Source: Acidobacteria bacterium UBA2994 | Lineage (GTDB): Bacteria; Acidobacteriota; Vicinamibacteria; Vicinamibacterales; UBA8438 | DNA length: 64,000 nt | Direction: 5' to 3' | Assembly: GCA_002346545.1 (NCBI GenBank) | Contig: DEAA01000003.1 | Span: 43,873-107,872 of the forward strand | Shown: in pieces, positions 35,823 through 44,846 of the stretch | Layout of the letters: each line of letters begins with the position of its first letter | Position numbering within the stretch: the first letter of the stretch is position 1 | Program-made: the position numbers and the translations under genes | The notes under the pieces: model-generated | The model's input: the letters and a program-made list of their open reading frames with translations, nothing else | Told to the model about the DNA's origin: nothing | Databases searched by the model: none

Positions 35823-37817
35823 ATGAGCACCCCAGACAGGTCTGAGTCCGGGTTCGTTCCGTTCGTGCCCGAGGACACCACCCTGCCTGAGCTTACCTTT
35901 CGGGCGGTGAGTCTCGGTGTCGTGATGGCCATCGTCCTCGGCGCCGCCAACGCCTACCTGGGGATGCGGGCCGGTTTGACGGTCGCAGCGACCTTCCCGG
36001 CCGCCGTCGTCGCGATGGCGGCGCTCCGGGCAATGGGAGGGTCCATCCTTGAGGAGAACCTCGCGAGAACCACCGCGTCGGTGGGCGAGGCGCTGGTGGC
36101 TGGCGCCATCTTCACCATCCCGGCCTTCGTCATCAGCGGGGTCTGGGACGAGCTGCGCTATTGGGAGAGCACCGCCATCATGTTGGTGGGTGGTTTGCTT
36201 GGTGTGCTCTTCATCATTGTGCTTCGGCGCACGATGGTGGTCGAGGCCGACCTGCCGTTCCCCGAGAGCGTGGCGGCCGCCGAGTTAGTGAAGGCGGGGC
36301 AAGGCGGACAGACCGGCGCCAGGCATGTCTTTCAGGCGATGGGTTTCGCCGGCGCCTGGGAGCTGATCAAGAACTCGAACGGCGTGCAGCTGGTGGCCAG
36401 CTCGGCCACCACGTTCGTCAACCTGGGCCGATCGACTATCGACATGCTCGGCCAGCAGGTGGCCTATGTCGGTGGGTTCATCCTGCAGTCCCCGGCGGCA
36501 TCACCGGCCTTGGTCGGGGTCGGGTTCATCGTGGGGCCAGCCATTTCGTCCACGCTGTTCGCCGGGGCCGTGATGGGCTGGTTGCTCCTTGTGCCGCTCG
36601 GGCTGTTCCTCAATCCGGAAAGTGTGGCGCAGGCGTCCGACGCGTCGGCCCTAATTGCGCTGAGCACCGAAGTGTGGCTTAAGCAGGTGCGTCCGCTCTC
36701 GGTGGGGACCATGATCGTGGCGGCGTTCTACACCCTCTTCAAGCTGCGCACCTCGTTGATCGAAGGGATCGGGCGGGCGTTCACCGACATCAAGAAGGCT
36801 CAGGAGGGCGGCGACGGGGTGAGCCGTCTCAATCTCGATCTGGACTTCACGAAGGTCGGCGTCGCGATTGCCGCGCTGTCGCTGCCGCTGCTCGGCTTAT
36901 ACTGGTTCTTTAGTGGTAGCCTGCCGGGCGCGGTGCTGCTAACCCTAGTGATGGTGACCCTTGGCTTTCTCTTTGCCGCGGTCGCCGCCTATCTCGTGGG
37001 TTTGCTCGGAAGCTCCAACAACCCGATTAGTGGCCTTACGCTCAGCACGTTGCTGATCGCGGCGGTGCTGATGGTGGGGATCGGCGTGACCGGCCCCGGG
37101 GGCATTCTTGGGGTGCTTGGCGTCGCCGGTGTGGTGTGTTGTGCGGCCGGGATCGCGGGCGACATGCTCCAAGACCTCAAGGTGGGGCACATTCTGGGCG
37201 GCACGCCCTGGAAGATGGAGGTTGGCGAGATTATCGGCGTCGTCATCGCCGCCCTGGTCTTGATCTGGCCCATGATCGCGATGGACCGGGTCTACGAGAT
37301 CGGCAGCGCTGAGCTGCCAGCGCCGCAGGCAGGCCTCATGGCTCTGATGGCGCAGGGGATCGTGGGCGGCGAGATGGCCTGGCCGCTCGTCGTTACCGGC
37401 ATGGCCCTGGCGTTGGGGCTGATCCTAATCAATTCGCCGTCTCCGATGCTGATTGCGGTTGGTATGTATCTGCCATTTGGTTCGACCTCGGCCATCTTTG
37501 TGGGCGGGCTGATGGCCTGGATGCTGTCGCGTTCGCTGACCGCTAGGGGCGTCGACAAGGCGGCTGTCACCAGAGCCACCAACACGGGTGTGCTGCTGTC
37601 GTCCGGATTCATCGCCGGTGAAGCGCTGATGGCAGTGCTGCTGGCGTTCGTGGTGCTCGGTGGCAGTTACTTCGCGATCAATCAGGTCTTACCCTCGTTC
37701 ATGCAGAGTGCCCTGCTCGGGTCGGTGGTGTTCGTGCCGCTCTATCACATGCTGGTGAATGTGCCCCAGCGGGCCAGCCAGGATGACGGCGCCGGGCCGA
37801 CCAGCGCTGCCGGCTGA
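35823..37817 (+). CDS. OPT-family oligopeptide transporter
   Basis: 664-residue integral membrane protein with about sixteen hydrophobic segments, starting after a short soluble N-terminus (VPFVPEDTTLPELTFRAVS). The TM1 and TM2 motifs LGAANAYLGMRAGLTVAATFPA and the conserved Asn/Gly-rich TM segment NNPISGLT are typical of bacterial OPT proteins. Import of small peptides or modified peptides (or metal chelates) by H+ symport is the family role. The start is ATG 35823. The stop overlaps the ATG of the PqqD-like gene by one base, so the two are translated together. Confidence 0.93.
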   Translation: MSTPDRSESGFVPFVPEDTTLPELTFRAVSLGVVMAIVLGAANAYLGMRAGLTVAATFPAAVVAMAALRAMGGSILEENLARTTASVGEALVAGAIFTIPAFVISGVWDELRYWESTAIMLVGGLLGVLFIIVLRRTMVVEADLPFPESVAAAELVKAGQGGQTGARHVFQAMGFAGAWELIKNSNGVQLVASSATTFVNLGRSTIDMLGQQVAYVGGFILQSPAASPALVGVGFIVGPAISSTLFAGAVMGWLLLVPLGLFLNPESVAQASDASALIALSTEVWLKQVRPLSVGTMIVAAFYTLFKLRTSLIEGIGRAFTDIKKAQEGGDGVSRLNLDLDFTKVGVAIAALSLPLLGLYWFFSGSLPGAVLLTLVMVTLGFLFAAVAAYLVGLLGSSNNPISGLTLSTLLIAAVLMVGIGVTGPGGILGVLGVAGVVCCAAGIAGDMLQDLKVGHILGGTPWKMEVGEIIGVVIAALVLIWPMIAMDRVYEIGSAELPAPQAGLMALMAQGIVGGEMAWPLVVTGMALALGLILINSPSPMLIAVGMYLPFGSTSAIFVGGLMAWMLSRSLTARGVDKAAVTRATNTGVLLSSGFIAGEALMAVLLAFVVLGGSYFAINQVLPSFMQSALLGSVVFVPLYHMLVNVPQRASQDDGAGPTSAAG

Positions 37818-38164
37818 TGGTGACCCAGGGACTTGATTTCGGCGCGGTGCGTCCGCGCCGTTTGCTCGAGTGGTCTGAGGAGAACGACCGGTGTGTGCTG
37901 CTTCGGCCGCGTCTTCGCTCTGCCCGTCTCGCTCGCTGGGTCAAGCGGTTCGGGGGCGATCCCTACTACCGCATCCGGCTCGACGAGGTCGGGTCGCTCG
38001 TTTGGCAGGCGTGTGACGGCGAAACCTCGCTCGCCCAGATCGCCCACCGGATGCGCGACCGGTTCGGCGATAAGGTCGAACCGGTCGACCAGCGCCTCGT
38101 CCAGTTCGTCCGTAGTCTCTTGAAGGGGCGAATGGTCAGCGTCGGGCCGACGCCTTCTCAGTAG
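37817..38164 (+). CDS. PqqD-like protein (RiPP recognition-element fold)
   Basis: 115 residues. The core WVKRFGGDPYYRIRLDEVGSLVWQACDGETSLAQI matches the PqqD/RRE fold: a three-strand sheet followed by three helices, and the C-terminal helix reads VDQRLVQFVRSLLKGRMV. The conserved LDEVGSLVW motif is the PqqD hallmark. These domains bind leader peptides for RiPP or PQQ maturation, but no precursor or radical-SAM enzyme is nearby. The ATGA-like overlap with the OPT gene implies a joint function in peptide handling (inference). It converges with, and overlaps by seven bases, the serine hydrolase gene. Confidence 0.85.
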   Translation: MVTQGLDFGAVRPRRLLEWSEENDRCVLLRPRLRSARLARWVKRFGGDPYYRIRLDEVGSLVWQACDGETSLAQIAHRMRDRFGDKVEPVDQRLVQFVRSLLKGRMVSVGPTPSQ

Positions 38165-39450
38165 CGACGTTCGTACCCCAGCACCGTCGGCGGATTGTGT
38201 CGGTTCGTCTCGATAATGGCTTGCGAGGCAACGGTCGAGAAGTCCTGTCGTACCGTCAGATGCCGGTAGGACGTGATCTGCATCATCAGGATGCCGAGAA
38301 TGTCCTCGACCGGATCGACCCAGGCCACCGTGCCCCAGGCGCCGCCCCACAGAAAGCTGCCTGGCGAGAGATGGTCCGTGGCCTGACCCGGGTCCATTAC
38401 CACGCCGTAGCCTAGTCCGAAGCCGTACCCTGGTCCCCGCACGTAGACCAGCTTGTCGCCGACGTGGTTGCTGATCATCAGGTTGACCGTGCGTGGACTT
38501 AGCAGCCGCACGCCGTCCAGCTCGCCCCCGTTCAGGATCATCTGATGGAATCTGAAGTAGTCGGCGGCGGTCGAGTGCAGGCCGGCCTGTCCGCCGAAGA
38601 ACTGCGTGGGTTGATCGGGGCCGGGGGCGCGAAATAGCTCGATGGTGTTGTCAGGTCCGCTGGGCCGATAGACGGCGGCGATCCGGCCCGCCTTGGCGTC
38701 GGGTACGTTGTAGTAGGTGTCGCTCATTCCCAGTGGTTCGAAGATCCGTTCTTGGAGAAAGTCTCTGAGGTTTCGCCCAGAGATCTTCTCGACGAGAATG
38801 GCCACGAAGTCGGTCGACGCGCCGTACTGCCACTCATCGCCGGGGTGGAACGCCAGCGGCATGTCGGAGGCCTGGTCGATCGATTCGGCCAGAGTGGCCG
38901 GGCGGGCACCCTGGCCGAATCGACGGGTGCTCAGTCCAGACGTATGGCTGAGGACGTGTCGCACGGTGACGGCGCGCGCGGCCGGTTCACTGATGGCGCG
39001 GCCGCCGATCGTGCGGTGCACGGTCTGGCTGGCATAGCTTGGCAGCCACCGCGAGATCGGGTCGTCGAGCCGGAAGTGCCCCTCTTCATAGAGCATCATC
39101 AGCGCGGTCGACACAATCGGCTTTGTCATCGACATGATGACGAAGATGTCGTCAGTCGCCATCGTGTCGCTGACTTCCTTGTGGTTTGAACCCTGAGCTT
39201 TGAGATATACCACCTTGCCGTGCCTGGCGATCAGAGTGACGGTGCCAGACAGCAGGTCCTGATCGATGTTGCGCTGCATGAGCGCGCTGACTCGCTGGAG
39301 CCGTTCCGAGGACATGCCCACCTCTTCTGGTGCCGCCATCGGGAGGGTGTCTTCGACCGCGCCGCGTAGCGGCGAGCCGGGAAACAGAACGACGAGCGCC
39401 GCCACTGTAGCCAGCGCGCCGATAACGCGAAGTGAGCGATAGGCTCTCAT
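38158..39450 (-). CDS. exported serine hydrolase (class C beta-lactamase / esterase-like)
   Basis: 430 residues with a signal peptide (hydrophobic 10-28). The active-site SxxK motif is SMTK (Ser107, Lys110), the second motif Tyr-x-Ser/Ala-like is in WQYGASTDFVA, and HTSGLS supplies a further family block. A third H/KTG-like part cannot be pinned down. Such proteins act as esterases, D-aminopeptidases or penicillin-binding-like enzymes; here it is periplasmic. It converges on the PqqD-like gene. Confidence 0.88.
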   Translation of the reverse strand: MRAYRSLRVIGALATVAALVVLFPGSPLRGAVEDTLPMAAPEEVGMSSERLQRVSALMQRNIDQDLLSGTVTLIARHGKVVYLKAQGSNHKEVSDTMATDDIFVIMSMTKPIVSTALMMLYEEGHFRLDDPISRWLPSYASQTVHRTIGGRAISEPAARAVTVRHVLSHTSGLSTRRFGQGARPATLAESIDQASDMPLAFHPGDEWQYGASTDFVAILVEKISGRNLRDFLQERIFEPLGMSDTYYNVPDAKAGRIAAVYRPSGPDNTIELFRAPGPDQPTQFFGGQAGLHSTAADYFRFHQMILNGGELDGVRLLSPRTVNLMISNHVGDKLVYVRGPGYGFGLGYGVVMDPGQATDHLSPGSFLWGGAWGTVAWVDPVEDILGILMMQITSYRHLTVRQDFSTVASQAIIETNRHNPPTVLGYERRY

Positions 39451-39522
39451 GCGTGCTCCTGGTAATGAAAGACGAATCGGGCCGATTATCTGCCGCTGTG
39501 GACGCCAGGGGAAGTGCGAGCG

Positions 39523-41274
39523 TTAGCGGGGCCGATACTGGTTCGTGATCGGCAGCCGCCGGTCGCGGCCGAATGCGCGGACCGATATGCGGACGCCGGG
39601 CGGTGCCTGCCGACGCTTGTATTCCGCGCGGTCGACGAGCGAGACGATGCGCCGCACCAGCTCGGCATCGAAGCCGAGCTGAATCACTTCGTCTGGGCTG
39701 CGGTCCGCTTCGATGTAGGCCTCGAGGATCGCGTCCAGCTTGTCGTAGGGGGGCAGGCTATCGGTGTCCAGCTGATGCTCTCGCAACTCGGCGGTTGGCG
39801 GTTTCTCGATGATCCGGATGGGAATTGCCTCGGTTTCTCGGTTTCTCCACCGTGAGAGGCGATAGACCCAGGTTTTCAGCACGTCCTTCAGCACCGCGAA
39901 TCCGCCGGCCATGTCGCCGTAGAGCGTGGCGTAGCCGACGCTCATTTCACTCTTGTTCCCGGTGGTCAGGACCAGCCAACCGAATTTGTTCGACAGCGCC
40001 ATCAGTAGGTTGCCGCGGATGCGTGCCTGCAGGTTCTCTTCGGCCACATTCTGGTCGGTGTCGGCGAAGGGGCCGGCCAGCGCGGTGTCGTAGCTTCCCA
40101 TTAGATCAACAATCGGCAGCTCGATCAGTTCGACGCCCAGGTTCTCGGCGAGCTCGCGGGCGTCGTTTCGGTTCATATCGGTCGTGAACCGCGATGGCAT
40201 CGAGACCGCGGTCACGGCATTGGCCCCGAGGGCATCGGCCGCTACAGTCAGAGCCAGGGCCGAGTCGATTCCGCCCGAGAGCCCGAGCACGGCGTGTTTG
40301 AAGCCATTCTTGTGGAAGTAGTCTGCGGTGCCCAGGGTCAGCGCGCGGTAGACCTCCGCGTTGGGATCGAGCATGGGCGGTGTGGGTTTTGCCTCGAGTG
40401 GCCGCGCCGTGGTGTTCCGGCCGGATACCGTTGCGGTCTGGACCCGCTCGCCTGCGGCGGGTCGAGACTGGCGCCACCGGGGATCGTGGAGCCGGCGGCG
40501 CGCCACGCTCACCGCATCGATGTCGGCTAGGACCAGGTCCTCTTCAAATTGGAGACCACGAGCTACAACCTGACCCATCGGGTCGAGGACAAGGCTATGT
40601 CCGTCGAACACGAGCTCATCCTGGCCGCCCACGGCGTTACAGAAGGCGACGAAACAGCCATAGTCGCCCGCGCGCTGCGCCAGCATGCGCTCTCGTTCAG
40701 CTCCCTTGCCGCGATGGTAGGGTGAACCTGAGAGATTCACGATGAGCTCGGCGTTGCCGTCGATGGCGGCCCATTGACCCGGGCCACCCGGATACCAGAG
40801 GTCTTCACAGACCGTGATGCCTACCCGGACGCCTCCGACCTCGACCACCAGCGCGCGCTCGCCACGGGCGAAATACCGCTGTTCGTCAAAGACGCCGTAG
40901 TTCGGGAGGAAGTGCTTGCGGTAGATCCCGACGACGTCGCCGTCTGCCACCACCGCGGCGGCATTGAATAGGTCGCCGTCGAGCGCAGGAAATCCGACCA
41001 CCGCGACCGTGCCGGTCACTGATGCCGCCAACGCCCGGAGGCCCTGGGACGCCGTCTCGGCTAGCCGAGGATTCAGCAGCAGATCCTCGGGTGGGTAGCC
41101 CGTCAACGAGAGCTCGGGGAAGACGGCCAGGTTAGCTCCCTGGGCAGCAGCAGCAGCGATGTCGGCCTCGACCCGCGCGAGATTCCCCTCGAGGTCGCCG
41201 ACTGCCAGATTGCTCTGGCAGAGCGCGACCCTGAGCCGCTGATTCCGGGAGGTGTGCTGTTCTAATGCGGTCAT
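39523..41274 (-). CDS. nadE: glutamine-dependent NAD+ synthetase
   Basis: 583 residues made of a C-N hydrolase (glutaminase) domain and an ATP-pyrophosphatase synthetase domain. The glutaminase triad lies in FPELSLTGYPPEDLLL (Glu), RKHFLPNYGVFDEQRYF (Lys) and TVCEDLWYPG (Cys). The synthetase P-loop is LGLSGGIDSALALTVA. Converts deamido-NAD+ to NAD+ using glutamine nitrogen, in the cytoplasm. ATG 41274 is preferred to an upstream ATG at 41301; a GAGAGG lies about a dozen bases upstream. dut lies 134 bases upstream. Confidence 0.95.
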   Translation of the reverse strand: MTALEQHTSRNQRLRVALCQSNLAVGDLEGNLARVEADIAAAAAQGANLAVFPELSLTGYPPEDLLLNPRLAETASQGLRALAASVTGTVAVVGFPALDGDLFNAAAVVADGDVVGIYRKHFLPNYGVFDEQRYFARGERALVVEVGGVRVGITVCEDLWYPGGPGQWAAIDGNAELIVNLSGSPYHRGKGAERERMLAQRAGDYGCFVAFCNAVGGQDELVFDGHSLVLDPMGQVVARGLQFEEDLVLADIDAVSVARRRLHDPRWRQSRPAAGERVQTATVSGRNTTARPLEAKPTPPMLDPNAEVYRALTLGTADYFHKNGFKHAVLGLSGGIDSALALTVAADALGANAVTAVSMPSRFTTDMNRNDARELAENLGVELIELPIVDLMGSYDTALAGPFADTDQNVAEENLQARIRGNLLMALSNKFGWLVLTTGNKSEMSVGYATLYGDMAGGFAVLKDVLKTWVYRLSRWRNRETEAIPIRIIEKPPTAELREHQLDTDSLPPYDKLDAILEAYIEADRSPDEVIQLGFDAELVRRIVSLVDRAEYKRRQAPPGVRISVRAFGRDRRLPITNQYRPR

Positions 41275-41408
41275 GACGGCTAGCGGCTGCCTCTCTGTCA
41301 CCTTACCATCGGCTTGACGCTAACCAGCGCCGTGACGGGACAGTTGCCTGGCGGGGGTGGACGTTGTGTGCCGTTCTGTGCAATGTCGGTGGGAAGCGAC
41401 GAGCCGTG

Positions 41409-41837
41409 CTACTGACCGGTGGAGCCGAAACCTCCGGAGCCCCGTTCGGTATCGTCCAGGTGCGTGGCTTCCTCGACGTCGACTGCCAGCGTAGGCTGGA
41501 CCACGAGTTGGGCCACCTTCATGCCCTGTCGGACGGCGAACGCGTCTCTGCCGTGGTTGACCAGGATCACGCCAACCTCGCCACGGTATCCCTCGTCAAT
41601 CGTCCCCGGTGTGTTGAGCACTGTCACGGAGTGTTTTAGCGCCAGGCCGCTGCGTGGACGGACCTGGGCTTCGGTCCCGCCGGGGAGCTCCACCGCAATC
41701 CCGGTCTTGACCAGGCGGGTCTCGCCAGGGGGGATCTTCAGGTCGATGGCGGCGAAGAGATCGAGACCGGCGTCGCCGGGATGAGCACGAGAGGGGAGAA
41801 TGGCGGCGGGGGACAGCCGTTTGACCTTCAGCCGCAT
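41409..41837 (-). CDS. dut: dUTP diphosphatase
   Basis: 142-residue trimeric dUTPase that cleaves dUTP to dUMP, keeping uracil out of DNA and feeding thymidylate synthesis. All five motifs are present: [54 protein letters not shown] and the C-terminal [11 protein letters not shown]. It pairs functionally with the family-5 uracil glycosylase in this window, though not physically. Nine bases separate it from the DUF3014 gene upstream. Confidence 0.96.
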   Translation of the reverse strand: MRLKVKRLSPAAILPSRAHPGDAGLDLFAAIDLKIPPGETRLVKTGIAVELPGGTEAQVRPRSGLALKHSVTVLNTPGTIDEGYRGEVGVILVNHGRDAFAVRQGMKVAQLVVQPTLAVDVEEATHLDDTERGSGGFGSTGQ

Positions 41838-41845
41838 CTGGCTTG

Positions 41846-42718
41846 CTAGCGGATCACTTCCGGCGTCGGCAGCCGGCTGGTGTCGATGCCGAGCTCGCGC
41901 GCGATATCCACCAGGCTAGCCTGCACCGCGCGAACATTCCGTGGTCCCATGGTCATCAGCTGCTTCTGGACAGGCTGCAGATCCTCGAACGCGGGGTCCT
42001 CGAACTCGTGGAACGCGGCGCGCGCGACGAGACGCAGTTCGCGCTCGAGCACGGGCGTCTCGAGGAGATTGGCGATGGCTCGAGCGAGGGTGCCGTCGAA
42101 GCCGCCGTCGGGATGACCGAGCTCGGCGTAGGCGTCGCGGATCAGCGGACGCAAGGAGCGATAGATCTCGGCCGCGCCAACTGGGTTGATCGACGCCACG
42201 ACCTCGGCGTGCACGTTGTAGCGGGCATAGCTGGCCGGGTCTACCGTCAGCGACGTGCCGGCGCCCGTCGTCGTGAAGCGCTGGGTCGGGCGCAGCGGCG
42301 TCAGCCGCTCGGTGGGGTTGTTCCCTTCAGCAATGTTCTGGACCACGAAGACGAAGGTGCGGAGTAGGTCGTCGGGAATGAGCCAGGCAGCGAACGCCGG
42401 GTGGGACGTCAGCGCGCCGACGAGCGCGCGCACCAGTGAATCGCTCTCGTCGAGTGAGGGCAGAAGCAGCTCTTCGACCGGCGCGTCGGTCGGAGGGGCG
42501 GTATTAACGAGAGCGGGTGGCGGCGAAGCCGGCGCGGCGGTGCCCAGTTCGTCTTCCACGGGATGGCCCGTACCGAAAAAGTAATACGAGCCCAGGCCGG
42601 CGACGACGGACAGGATGACCACAGCAACCAGTGGTCCGAAGTACTGGCCTCCGGGGCGAAATGGCGAGGCAGCTGGTGTCACGCGGCTATTCCTGCGGCG
42701 CGCTTCGCACTGGGCCAA
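41846..42718 (-). CDS. DUF3014 membrane-anchored protein
   Basis: 290 residues with one TM segment near the N-terminus (about 28-50, [19 protein letters not shown]) followed by a Pro/Ala linker and a soluble domain containing [18 protein letters not shown], the DUF3014 opening, and [18 protein letters not shown]. The soluble part is periplasmic by topology. The function of the domain is unknown. An internal GTG (42682) is an alternative start. It lies nine bases upstream of dut, forming a likely operon dut-nadE at its downstream side. Confidence 0.88.
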   Translation of the reverse strand: MAQCEARRRNSRVTPAASPFRPGGQYFGPLVAVVILSVVAGLGSYYFFGTGHPVEDELGTAAPASPPPALVNTAPPTDAPVEELLLPSLDESDSLVRALVGALTSHPAFAAWLIPDDLLRTFVFVVQNIAEGNNPTERLTPLRPTQRFTTTGAGTSLTVDPASYARYNVHAEVVASINPVGAAEIYRSLRPLIRDAYAELGHPDGGFDGTLARAIANLLETPVLERELRLVARAAFHEFEDPAFEDLQPVQKQLMTMGPRNVRAVQASLVDIARELGIDTSRLPTPEVIR

Positions 42719-42799
42719 CCTCGCCCTGCGCGATGCGCCCCGGACAGTTGGACTCTCCCATCATAGGCCACCTGCGCCATGGTCACCAGTGGGCGGCGA

Positions 42800-43897
42800 T
42801 TACGGGGCGCGGGTCGCCGAGGGCGCCCGTGGCGTTACGTCGTGCCGGTTGACGATTTCGGAGAAGAAGATCTCGCCGATCCGTCGGTATCCCGCACTGG
42901 TGGGATGAAATCCGTCGGGGCCGATGATGCCCGGAACGCCGTCGAGCATGCTGTAGAGGTCGATGACGCCGCCCCTCCCGAGCGTCGGGGCCATCGCGCG
43001 GATCTCGTCGTTGAGCGCTTCGATCGATGCCCGAGTGCCGGGGTCTGAGGCTTCGCGGGGTGCAGTGGTGGGCGTCAAGGTTGCCAGTAGCACCTCGACT
43101 CCCAGGCCCTCGGCCGTGTTCACCATCCACCGGAGCTCGGAGGCGATCGATCTGACGTCGATGGCGGACGTGTTGTTCGGACCGGCTTCGAACAGCGCGA
43201 GGTCGATGTCGTTGAATCCCTCGAAGAGCATCATGACTTCGGGTTGGGTGGCGAGGAGGGTCGACCTCAGTCGGGCGGCGCCTTCGGCCACCTTCTCACC
43301 CGAGCGACCCTCGTTGGCCACGGTGAACTGCTGTGTCATGTACGCCGGTGTCAACAGGTTCTGGAGGACCGCGGGATACGCGTTGAGAGGTTGCACGGCC
43401 CGTGAGATGCTCGCGCCGCCGCGACTGCTCGCCGCCCGAAGCATGGCCGGGATCTGGAGTGGGTCGCTGCCTGGCGCCGAGAAGCCTTCCGAGACGAAAC
43501 CCGCGGTGATGCTGTCGCCAAAGGCAAGGAACCGCGTGAAGCGGAGTTTCGGGTCCGGCGGGGTGATGTTGATGTCGAAGCTGCACGCGCTCGCGTAGGT
43601 CGGCTCGGCCGACGTGCAGGTCACCGTCGAGGTGCCGATCGGGAACGCCGTCCCGGATGTGGGGGCGCACGAGCTACGGTCGACCGTGACGCCCGCGAGC
43701 GTCGGCGGACTCCAGGTCATGGTGACCGGAAGTGCATCGACGGACTGCTGCGCCATCGCGGGTGGGCAGCTCATCGGAATCGCCCCTGGGCTCGTTGGGG
43801 CGGCCAGGGTGGCCATCGGAGCATTCGAATCGCCCGAGCAGGCGGCCGCAAGGCCGGCAAACATAACCACCAGGAATAGTCGCCGTGTGAAGCTCAT
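42800..43897 (-). CDS. SGNH/GDSL hydrolase lipoprotein with HYR-like domain
   Basis: 365 residues. A lipobox GLAAAC places the lipid anchor at Cys20. Residues about 40-112 form a HYR-like/immunoglobulin-like insert (VTMTWSPPTLAGVTVDRS, GTSTVTCTSAEP). The hydrolase follows with block I FLAFGDSITAG (Ser129), block III-like GFNDIDLALFEAG and the catalytic DGFHPT near the end. A carbohydrate or lipid esterase at the cell surface is likely. It ends 81 bases before DUF3014 on the same strand. Confidence 0.92.
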   Translation of the reverse strand: MSFTRRLFLVVMFAGLAAACSGDSNAPMATLAAPTSPGAIPMSCPPAMAQQSVDALPVTMTWSPPTLAGVTVDRSSCAPTSGTAFPIGTSTVTCTSAEPTYASACSFDINITPPDPKLRFTRFLAFGDSITAGFVSEGFSAPGSDPLQIPAMLRAASSRGGASISRAVQPLNAYPAVLQNLLTPAYMTQQFTVANEGRSGEKVAEGAARLRSTLLATQPEVMMLFEGFNDIDLALFEAGPNNTSAIDVRSIASELRWMVNTAEGLGVEVLLATLTPTTAPREASDPGTRASIEALNDEIRAMAPTLGRGGVIDLYSMLDGVPGIIGPDGFHPTSAGYRRIGEIFFSEIVNRHDVTPRAPSATRAP

Positions 43898-44026
43898 GAA
43901 CAGTCGAGATGTCGCGTGTCGAGCGGGCGTCTCTCACCCGGAGATGACCGGTGTGAGCCACCGGCAAACGAAACGCAGCAAATATTACGAGGCCAGGGGG
44001 CCGAACGCAATCCCGGACGATGTCGG

Positions 44027-44419
44027 CTAGCGTCCGCTGGGCTGGATGACGCCCTGGTCGTCGTCGTCGAAGGGGACAGTGCTCGCCGACATCCCGTTTC
44101 GCTCGAGGATGTAGGCCACGATGCTTTCGAGGCTCGTATCGTCCGGTTTTCGGCCGGCGGGCGGCATGGCCGCCTTGACGTAAGCGAGCAGTTCACGGGC
44201 AGGGCGTCCGCCCCAGAATCCCTGGAAGTCGGCGCCGGCGAGCGGGGGGGCATCCAGGCCCCCAACTAGGGCGGCGGTGTGGCAGGTGGCGCACGAGTCG
44301 TTGTAAGCGGTTCGTCCGGCACGTGCCTGATTTCCGGTAAACCGAGCCGGCGCCGATTGAGCCGACATCCAGCCGCCCAGAAGGAAGACCGAGCAGAGGA
44401 TCGGCAGGAGGAGCCGCAT
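44027..44419 (-). CDS. exported mono-heme cytochrome c
   Basis: 130 residues with a signal peptide ending near MSAQSA. The heme motif is CATCH, in YNDSCATCHTAAL, and the sixth ligand methionine probably lies in MPPAGRKPDD (YVKAAMPPAG). The C-terminal helix ESIVAYILERNGMS is typical of class I cytochromes. ATG 44419 was chosen; upstream residues would run into the CHRD gene. It lies eight bases downstream of the CHRD gene in the same direction. Confidence 0.93.
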   Translation of the reverse strand: MRLLLPILCSVFLLGGWMSAQSAPARFTGNQARAGRTAYNDSCATCHTAALVGGLDAPPLAGADFQGFWGGRPARELLAYVKAAMPPAGRKPDDTSLESIVAYILERNGMSASTVPFDDDDQGVIQPSGR

Positions 44420-44426
44420 CTCGGGT

Positions 44427-44846
44427 CTACCAGACCGACGCGAGCCACCCGCGAATTTCACCCTCGGGGTTGTTCTCGGTGTGGATCTGCACGTAAAGCT
44501 CGCCCGCCCGCAGCGCCTCGACCTGCTCGCCGTTTAGGTCGACCTGACCGGTCAGGCGTCCGTCGTGGGCTTCGGTGACCTCGATGGTAAACACCGGCGG
44601 GCCACGCCGACCAGGGGGGGCCTGATGCACGTGAGCCGCGGTGGCTGATGAACTTAGGCCTTTAAATCCGCCGGAGACGTCGAGCAGCCGGCCGCTGAGC
44701 GCCGCCTGCACCTCTCCGGACCCCGAGAGCCTCTGGTAGGTCGAGAAATCGACGGGCAGCACCGACAGCCTGCCGCTGAACTGCTCGGCGTCCTGGGCGG
44801 CGGTGGCCGCGAGGCCCATCAGGAGGAAAGCGACAGCAATTCGCAT
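44427..44846 (-). CDS. CHRD-domain exported protein
   Basis: 139 residues, signal peptide about 1-17, one CHRD (chordin) domain with the diagnostic end ALRAGELYVQIHTENNPEGEI followed by RGWL. The family binds or modifies partners outside the cell; the precise role is unknown. Start ATG 44846 directly abuts the CoA-transferase stop. The cytochrome c follows, giving a CHRD-cytochrome pair. Confidence 0.92.
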   Translation of the reverse strand: MRIAVAFLLMGLAATAAQDAEQFSGRLSVLPVDFSTYQRLSGSGEVQAALSGRLLDVSGGFKGLSSSATAAHVHQAPPGRRGPPVFTIEVTEAHDGRLTGQVDLNGEQVEALRAGELYVQIHTENNPEGEIRGWLASVW

